A stretch of DNA of 17,959 nucleotides from assembly GCA_016928495.1 (NCBI GenBank), contig JAFGKQ010000139.1, positions 1-17,959 on the forward strand, given 5' to 3'. Positions 13,911 through 17,959 of the stretch are shown piece after piece; positions within the stretch are counted from its first letter, which is position 1; each line of letters opens with the position of its first letter. The position numbers were made by a program, and so were the translations under genes. The notes beneath the pieces are model-generated. The model had not been told where the DNA came from. It saw only the letters and a program-made list of their open reading frames with translations, and did no database searches. Source of the stretch: Candidatus Fermentibacterales bacterium. GTDB lineage: Bacteria > Fermentibacterota > Fermentibacteria > Fermentibacterales > JAFGKQ01.

Positions 13911-15227
13911 ATGAAGCGCATTGAGCCGGGCAAGGTCCGCGAGACCATAGCCGCCCGCATGCTTGCGGATGGATTCGACATCGTCCTCGATCTCGAGAAG
14001 AGCGGGGGAGGGTACATACACGACTCCTCCACGGGCAGGGACTTCCTCGATCTCTTCAGCTTCTTCGCCTCGGCACCCCTGGGCATGAACCATCCACGCC
14101 TCCTGGAGCCGGACTTCCTCGAGCACCTCGCGAGAGTGGCCGTCAACAAGCCTTCCAACTCGGACTTCTACACCTCCGAGATGGCGACCTTCGTCGACTG
14201 CTTCGCGTCCACGCTCATCCCGGATTCCTACCCGTACCTGTTCTTCATCTCGGGTGGCGCCCTGGCTGTCGAGAACGCTCTCAAGGCGGCCTTCGACTGG
14301 AAGGTCAGGAAGAACATCGCCGCCGGTCGCGGGGAGATAGGCTCCAGGGTGATCCACTTCAGGAACGCCTTCCACGGGCGTACCGGCTACACCCTCTCCC
14401 TCACGAACACGGCGGACCCGCGCAAGTACATGTACTTCCCCAGGTTCGACTGGCCACGCATCGACTGTCCCGCGGCAAGGTTCCCCATCCGGGATCACCT
14501 CGAAACCACCGAGGCTGCCGAGAAAGCGGCACTGGGCCAGATAGACGAGGCAATAGCCAGGCACGGTCATGACATAGCCTGTATCGTGATCGAGCCGATC
14601 CAGGGAGAGGGCGGAGACAATCACTTCAGGCCCGAGTTCCTCCGCGAGCTGCGCCGCCGCGCCGACGAGAGCGAGCTCATGCTGATCTACGACGAGATCC
14701 AGACAGGCATGGGCCTTACCGGCCCGTGGTGGGCATGGCAGGCTCTCGAAGTGCCCCCGGACATCTTCTGCTTCGGCAAGAAGACCCAGGTGTGCGGCAT
14801 CGCCTGCTCCAGCCGCATAGACGAGGTCCCCGAGAACGTTTTCCATGTCTCCAGCAGGCTGAACTCGACCTGGGGCGGCAATCTCGTGGACATGGTCCGC
14901 TGCACCCGCTACCTCGAGATAATGCAGGAGGAGGATACCCTCCAGAACGTCTCGGCCAGAAGCGAGCAGCTCATGCGGGGACTTCACGGACTGGCGGCCA
15001 GCTTCGATGCGATCGGCAACGTGAGGGGCCGGGGCCTCATGTGTGCTTTCGACCTTCCGAGCGCCGAGGCGCGCGACAGGACGTTGAAGGCGGCCTTCTC
15101 CGAAGGTGCGATACTCCTGCCCTGCGGCTGCAGCAGCATCCGCTTCAGGCCTCCGCTGAACATTTCCGGGAGGGAGATCGACAGGGCACTGGAGATCCTG
15201 CGGGCCGCGCTCTCGAAGACCTCCTAG
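13911..15227 (+). CDS. lat: L-lysine 6-aminotransferase (LAT, class III PLP enzyme)
   Basis: The enzyme moves the epsilon-amino group of lysine to 2-oxoglutarate, giving 2-aminoadipate 6-semialdehyde, which cyclises to piperideine-6-carboxylate. The start at 13911 has GGAGGT nine bases upstream (13896-13901) and yields 438 residues, normal for LAT. LAT-specific stretches include FFISGGALAVENALKAAFDW, NAFHGRTGYTLSLTNTADP, FPRFDWPRID, IEPIQGEGGDNHFRPEFL, DEIQTGMGLTGPWWAWQ and CFGKKTQVCG, which holds the PLP lysine (Lys290 or Lys291). These distinguish it from ornithine or acetylornithine aminotransferases. Divergent from ptb, and the two may share control of lysine or acyl-CoA catabolism. The stop overlaps the stop of the convergent methyltransferase by four bases. 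No semialdehyde dehydrogenase is adjacent. Confidence 0.95.
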   Translation: MKRIEPGKVRETIAARMLADGFDIVLDLEKSGGGYIHDSSTGRDFLDLFSFFASAPLGMNHPRLLEPDFLEHLARVAVNKPSNSDFYTSEMATFVDCFASTLIPDSYPYLFFISGGALAVENALKAAFDWKVRKNIAAGRGEIGSRVIHFRNAFHGRTGYTLSLTNTADPRKYMYFPRFDWPRIDCPAARFPIRDHLETTEAAEKAALGQIDEAIARHGHDIACIVIEPIQGEGGDNHFRPEFLRELRRRADESELMLIYDEIQTGMGLTGPWWAWQALEVPPDIFCFGKKTQVCGIACSSRIDEVPENVFHVSSRLNSTWGGNLVDMVRCTRYLEIMQEEDTLQNVSARSEQLMRGLHGLAASFDAIGNVRGRGLMCAFDLPSAEARDRTLKAAFSEGAILLPCGCSSIRFRPPLNISGREIDRALEILRAALSKTS

Positions 15228-16060
15228 GACTGGGGGCGATCCGGCTCCGGACTGCGCGGCAGGACGGCTGTGTCGACGAGGACGGTTCCCGGAAGCCGGT
15301 TCAGCGGCCACAGCGACCAGTTCATGACCAGGGAGAGGCCGTGTAACAGCCGGACGAGAGCCGGTCTGCGTGCGAACAGGTAGCCTATGAAATGCAACTG
15401 TATGAGAAGCCCTCGTTCCCTCTCCTCGAGCCGGCAATCGCGGAGGCATGATTCGAGCAGGGGGAGCAGGCTTCCGAGAGCTCTCTTCCTGCCGTAGGGC
15501 CAGCGCCCGAGGCGCTCCAGCCTCTTCCTTGTCCACTCGTGCAGACGGCAACGCCTGCTTGTGCTTACCACCAGCATTATCCCTCCCGGGCGAGTCACTC
15601 TGCGCATCTCGAGAACCACTCCCCGGATGTCCGGGTCCTCCATCTGGTCGAGCACCCCGGAGGCGTAGGAGACATCGAACTCGCCATCCCGGAATGGCAG
15701 CCAGGAGGCGTCAGCGGCAGCCGCCGTCCTTCCCAACCTCCGGCAAACCCTTGCCGCGCTGACGCAGATGTCGCATCCCACGGCTTCGATGCCCCTCCGA
15801 TCGAGAAGGCCGAGTATGTCGCCCGATCCGCAACCAACCTCGAGTACCCTTGCCCGGCTTCCGTCCGCTAGCCCCGCCCGTCGGAGCTCCTGGACCACGA
15901 GGCGCTGCAGATCGCCGTGCCCGGCCATCCATCGCCCCAGGCCAGTGACCGGTCTCCCTCTTGCGCCGCGCTTGTCCAGCTCCTCGAGCTTGCTCGTCCA
16001 GATGCCCTCCCAGGCGCGGTACGAGGCCCCCGCTTCTCCCCCCGGCGGCGGTGTCTTCAT
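15224..16060 (-). CDS. class I SAM-dependent methyltransferase
   Basis: The start at 16060 (MKTPPPGGEAG) has GAGGAG nine bases upstream, lies just downstream of a good promoter, and gives 278 residues. The longer open frame has no such support. The SAM domain sits at about residues 65-165: motif I VLEVGCGSGDILGLL, acidic strand end VGCDICVSAARV, ADASWLPFRDGEFDVSYASGVLDQMEDP, and MRRVTRPGGIMLVVS. The C-terminal 90 residues are basic then hydrophobic (LIQLHFIGYLFARRPALVR with a Trp-rich NWSLWPLN), which could bind a membrane or hydrophobic acceptor. The acceptor is unknown. Motif I is canonical, unlike the other methyltransferase in this window. It stands as a single gene, divergent from aspS. 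Confidence 0.88.
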   Translation of the reverse strand: MKTPPPGGEAGASYRAWEGIWTSKLEELDKRGARGRPVTGLGRWMAGHGDLQRLVVQELRRAGLADGSRARVLEVGCGSGDILGLLDRRGIEAVGCDICVSAARVCRRLGRTAAAADASWLPFRDGEFDVSYASGVLDQMEDPDIRGVVLEMRRVTRPGGIMLVVSTSRRCRLHEWTRKRLERLGRWPYGRKRALGSLLPLLESCLRDCRLEERERGLLIQLHFIGYLFARRPALVRLLHGLSLVMNWSLWPLNRLPGTVLVDTAVLPRSPEPDRPQS

Positions 16061-16144
16061 GCCATGATGCTCCTCAGGCTGGGCCGAATCGGCTCCTGTT
16101 CCCCGTCCGCTGCCCACGGGGCCCATCCACCGCTCCACGGGATG

Positions 16145-16173
16145 ATTGTAGCCCGGGGCGTCCCGGCCTGCAA
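16145..16173 (-). promoter_or_regulatory. sigma70-type promoter of the methyltransferase gene
   Basis: On the minus strand TTGCAG (16173-16168) and TACAAT (16150-16145) are separated by 17 bases. The -10 has a single mismatch to consensus. Transcription would start near 16138, leaving about 78 bases of leader before the ATG at 16060, which supports the shorter start chosen for that gene. Confidence 0.55.
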
Positions 16174-16199
16174 GGCATGACGGCCGCTCTTGACGAAAG

Positions 16200-16231
16200 C
16201 CCGGGGCCCTCGAACCTTTAGGGGTTCCGGG
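16200..16231 (+). promoter_or_regulatory. bulged hairpin in the aspS leader
   Basis: CCCGG (16200-16204) can pair with CCGGG (16227-16231), and AACC (16213-16216) with GGTT (16223-16226). The loop is TTTAGG and an 8-base bulge lies on the left arm. It sits 37 bases before the aspS ATG, downstream of a TTGACG (16190-16195) that lacks a good -10. No T-run follows. It may be an RNA control element or chance in GC-rich DNA. Confidence 0.25.
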
Positions 16232-16268
16232 AGAGCTGTCGGACCGGACTGGAAGGCGGAGTTGAGGC

Positions 16269-17612
16269 ATGCACAGGATCGAACTGGCGAGAAGGCCCGA
16301 TCTCATGAGCGCCCGGGACCTCGATGGAGCGGTTGGCCGGGAGGTACGGGTCCACGGGGCTGTACAGAGGATACGCAGGCTCTCCTGGGGCGCGTTCGTG
16401 GTGCTGCGCAGGCACGATGGCCTTCTTCAGTGCGTGGTTGCGGCCGGAGTCGAGGCGGCGGACCTGGATGCCCTTCGCGAGGGCCAGTACGTGCGCGTGA
16501 CCGGGGAGGTCAGGCAGGCCAGCCTGAAGGATGCTTCCATCAGCCCCAGAAATGTGGAGGTTCATGCCAGCTCGATCGAATGCCTCCTGGATCCGGTGGA
16601 GCCCCTCAGGATAGACCTTACGAAGAAGGTCCTCGATCTGCACATAGACACCAACCTGGACAACAGGCCGGTTAGCCTTCGCCATCCCGTCGAGAGGGCC
16701 AGGCTGCGCATCTCGGAGGGGCTGGGACGAGCCTTCAGGGAGTATCATTCGGCGCAGGGCTTCACGGAGATAAGGACCCCGAAGATATGCTTCGCCGGAG
16801 CCGAGGGCGGGGCCAATATATTCAAGGTACAGTACTTCGACAGGGAAGCCTTCCTGGCCCAGTCACCGCAGTTCTACAAGCAGATGGGCGTGGCGGTCTT
16901 CGAGAGAGTGTTCGAGGTCGGTCCTGTCTTCAGGGCCGAGCCTCACCAGACCTCCAGGCACATCAATGAGTACACGTCGCTGGACCTGGAGATGGGCTTC
17001 ATCGACTCCTTCCACGATGTGATGGCCATGGAGATAGGCTATCTCAGGGCAGCAATGGGCCTGCTGGCTTCCGAGTACGCTCCCGAGCTGGAGATGCTCG
17101 AGGCAGACCTGCCGGAGGTTCCGGCGGCCCTTCCATCCGTCAGGCTGGAGGAAGCGCACGAGATAGCCGGGAGCATGTCCGGTCAGGACTTCTCCGGGGA
17201 GCCGGATCTTGACCCCGAGGAAGAGCGGCTGCTGTGCGAGCACTCCCTGCGGGAGTGGGGGTCCGAGTTCCTCTTCGTCACCCACTTTCCTTCCTCCAAG
17301 CGCCCCTTCTACACCATGGACGACCCGGAGAGGCCAGGCGAGACCCTGAGCTTCGACCTGCTCTTCAGGGGACTGGAGATCACCACCGGTGGTCAGAGGA
17401 TACACGGCTACCAGGAACAGGCGGCCAAGCTGATGGCCTTCGGGCTCGACCCGGCAGGCTTCGAGAGCTACCTGATGGCTCACAGGGCCGGTCTTCCCCC
17501 GCATGGGGGGCTCGCGATAGGCCTCGAGAGGCTGACGGCCCGCATACTGCGGGTAGAGAACATAAGGCTGGCCTGCATGTTCCCCAGGGACGTCAAGCGG
17601 CTGGTTCCCTGA
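16269..17612 (+). CDS. aspS: aspartyl-tRNA synthetase, archaeal/eukaryotic-type (possibly non-discriminating, Asp/Asn)
   Basis: This class II synthetase charges tRNA with aspartate. At 447 residues it lacks the large GAD insertion of the usual bacterial AspRS (about 590) and matches the archaeal-type AspRS2 found in some bacteria. The N-terminal OB fold (GREVRVHGAVQRIRRL) recognises the anticodon. The catalytic core shows FTEIRTPKI, SPQFYKQM, motif 2 GPVFRAEPHQTSRHINEYTS, LDLEMGF, and motif 3 GGLAIGLERL, with all expected arginines. GGAG lies seven bases before the ATG (16258-16261). Members of this group are often annotated as aspartate--tRNA(Asn) ligases that also make Asp-tRNA(Asn) for GatCAB. 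This cannot be confirmed from the window. It converges with the zinc-ribbon gene, with 7 bp between them. Confidence 0.94.
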   Translation: MHRIELARRPDLMSARDLDGAVGREVRVHGAVQRIRRLSWGAFVVLRRHDGLLQCVVAAGVEAADLDALREGQYVRVTGEVRQASLKDASISPRNVEVHASSIECLLDPVEPLRIDLTKKVLDLHIDTNLDNRPVSLRHPVERARLRISEGLGRAFREYHSAQGFTEIRTPKICFAGAEGGANIFKVQYFDREAFLAQSPQFYKQMGVAVFERVFEVGPVFRAEPHQTSRHINEYTSLDLEMGFIDSFHDVMAMEIGYLRAAMGLLASEYAPELEMLEADLPEVPAALPSVRLEEAHEIAGSMSGQDFSGEPDLDPEEERLLCEHSLREWGSEFLFVTHFPSSKRPFYTMDDPERPGETLSFDLLFRGLEITTGGQRIHGYQEQAAKLMAFGLDPAGFESYLMAHRAGLPPHGGLAIGLERLTARILRVENIRLACMFPRDVKRLVP

Positions 17613-17619
17613 GCAATTC

Positions 17620-17959
17620 CTACTCCAGGGTCTCCCGTATGCCGCAGGCCTGGCAGACCAGAACAGTCATCTCCCTGTCACAGTAAAGAACCTGCCCACA
17701 CCTCGGACACTCCACAGGTGGATCGGTGGGTTCCAGCTCCTCTTCTTCAGGCTCCCCGGAGCCGGCTGTCTGCGCCGGCCCCGTCCCCTCCCTCTCCGGA
17801 GCGATCCTGGCCACGGTATCGGCATTGCGTAGCAGCCGGTTCGGCGTTCCCGTGAACCTCGCCAGGGCCTTGCTCAGCCGCCTGCCGAAGACATCCAGCC
17901 TCTGCTGGGTCTCCTCGAAGAAGAGCTCGTCCCGTCGGATGTTCCCGGCTTCCTGGAGC
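17620..17959 (-). CDS. C-terminal part of a zinc-ribbon protein (runs off right edge)
   Basis: The minus-strand frame is open from base 17959 down to the stop at 17620, so the true start lies beyond the window. A GTG at 17814 would give only 64 residues and cuts into a continuous reading. The visible part begins with a charged, likely helical or coiled segment (DELFFEETQQRLDVFGRRL and SKALARF). It continues through a Pro/Glu-rich linker (PEEEELEPTDPP) and ends in a zinc ribbon: ECPRCGQVL and CQACGIRETLE, two CxxC pairs that would bind one zinc. No enzymatic signature is seen. It resembles many small uncharacterised bacterial proteins with a helical N-terminus and a C-terminal zinc ribbon. The function is unknown. 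Confidence 0.6.
   Translation of the reverse strand, partial: LQEAGNIRRDELFFEETQQRLDVFGRRLSKALARFTGTPNRLLRNADTVARIAPEREGTGPAQTAGSGEPEEEELEPTDPPVECPRCGQVLYCDREMTVLVCQACGIRETLE

Noticed and set aside
12146-13924. Long plus-strand open frame (592 codons) across wecB, rpiB and ptb
   Set aside because: It lies antisense to three well-supported genes, has no family resemblance, and crosses their gaps only by compositional bias.
13671-15551. Very long minus-strand open frame (626 codons) opposite lysine 6-aminotransferase
   Set aside because: It is antisense to a clear PLP enzyme and its product is Gly/Glu/Val-rich with no recognisable motif. It is typical of the open frames that GC-rich codon bias leaves on the opposite strand.
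16061-16306. N-terminal extension of the minus-strand methyltransferase
   Set aside because: The extra 82 residues are Pro/Arg/Ser-rich with no family match, and they cover the predicted promoter at 16145-16173. The ATG at 16060 has a good ribosome-binding site.

Overview
This window of about 18 kb is GC-rich and densely coding, and it looks chromosomal. I see no mobile elements, CRISPR arrays, tRNA or rRNA genes. Frequent AGG (Arg) and ATA (Ile) codons, GTG and TTG starts, a lysine 6-aminotransferase and an archaeal-type aspartyl-tRNA synthetase suggest an uncultured bacterium, perhaps from a candidate phylum of the FCB group. That placement is inference, because no phylogenetic marker here settles it.

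Layout. (1) The left edge (1-119, minus) holds the first codons of a protein that resembles the PHP-domain start of DnaE-type DNA polymerases. (2) 281-2316 (plus) encodes two exported proteins: a cysteine-rich protein of unknown function and a TPR-plus-esterase (alpha/beta hydrolase) protein. (3) 2337-4995 (plus) carries a GNAT acetyltransferase with a good promoter, then a translationally coupled SAM-methyltransferase and GT4 glycosyltransferase. (4) 13657 down to 5008 (minus) is one compact ten-gene run in the order ptb, rpiB, wecB, transglutaminase-like lipoprotein, ribD, ribE, ribBA, ribH, nusB, metallophosphoesterase. Its longest internal gap is 39 bp and most junctions overlap. (5) 13911-15227 (plus), divergent from ptb, is lysine 6-aminotransferase. 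It converges on a second SAM-methyltransferase (15224-16060, minus) and the two share a CTAG at their stops. (6) 16269-17612 (plus) is an archaeal-type AspRS. It converges on a partial zinc-ribbon protein (17620 to the right edge, minus).

Function. The minus-strand run encodes a complete riboflavin pathway from GTP and ribulose-5-phosphate, apart from the phosphatase step. RpiB can supply the ribulose-5-phosphate that the DHBP synthase half of RibBA consumes. The linked metallophosphoesterase is a possible but unproven candidate for the missing phosphatase. No FMN riboswitch is visible ahead of the rib genes, so they seem to depend on the promoter upstream of ptb. WecB, the lipoprotein, the GT4 enzyme and the methyltransferases point to cell-envelope glycan work. 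Nothing here amounts to a defence island or other obvious new system. The least explained loci are the exported cysteine-rich protein with its esterase partner, and the mixed ptb-rpiB-wecB-transglutaminase-rib operon.
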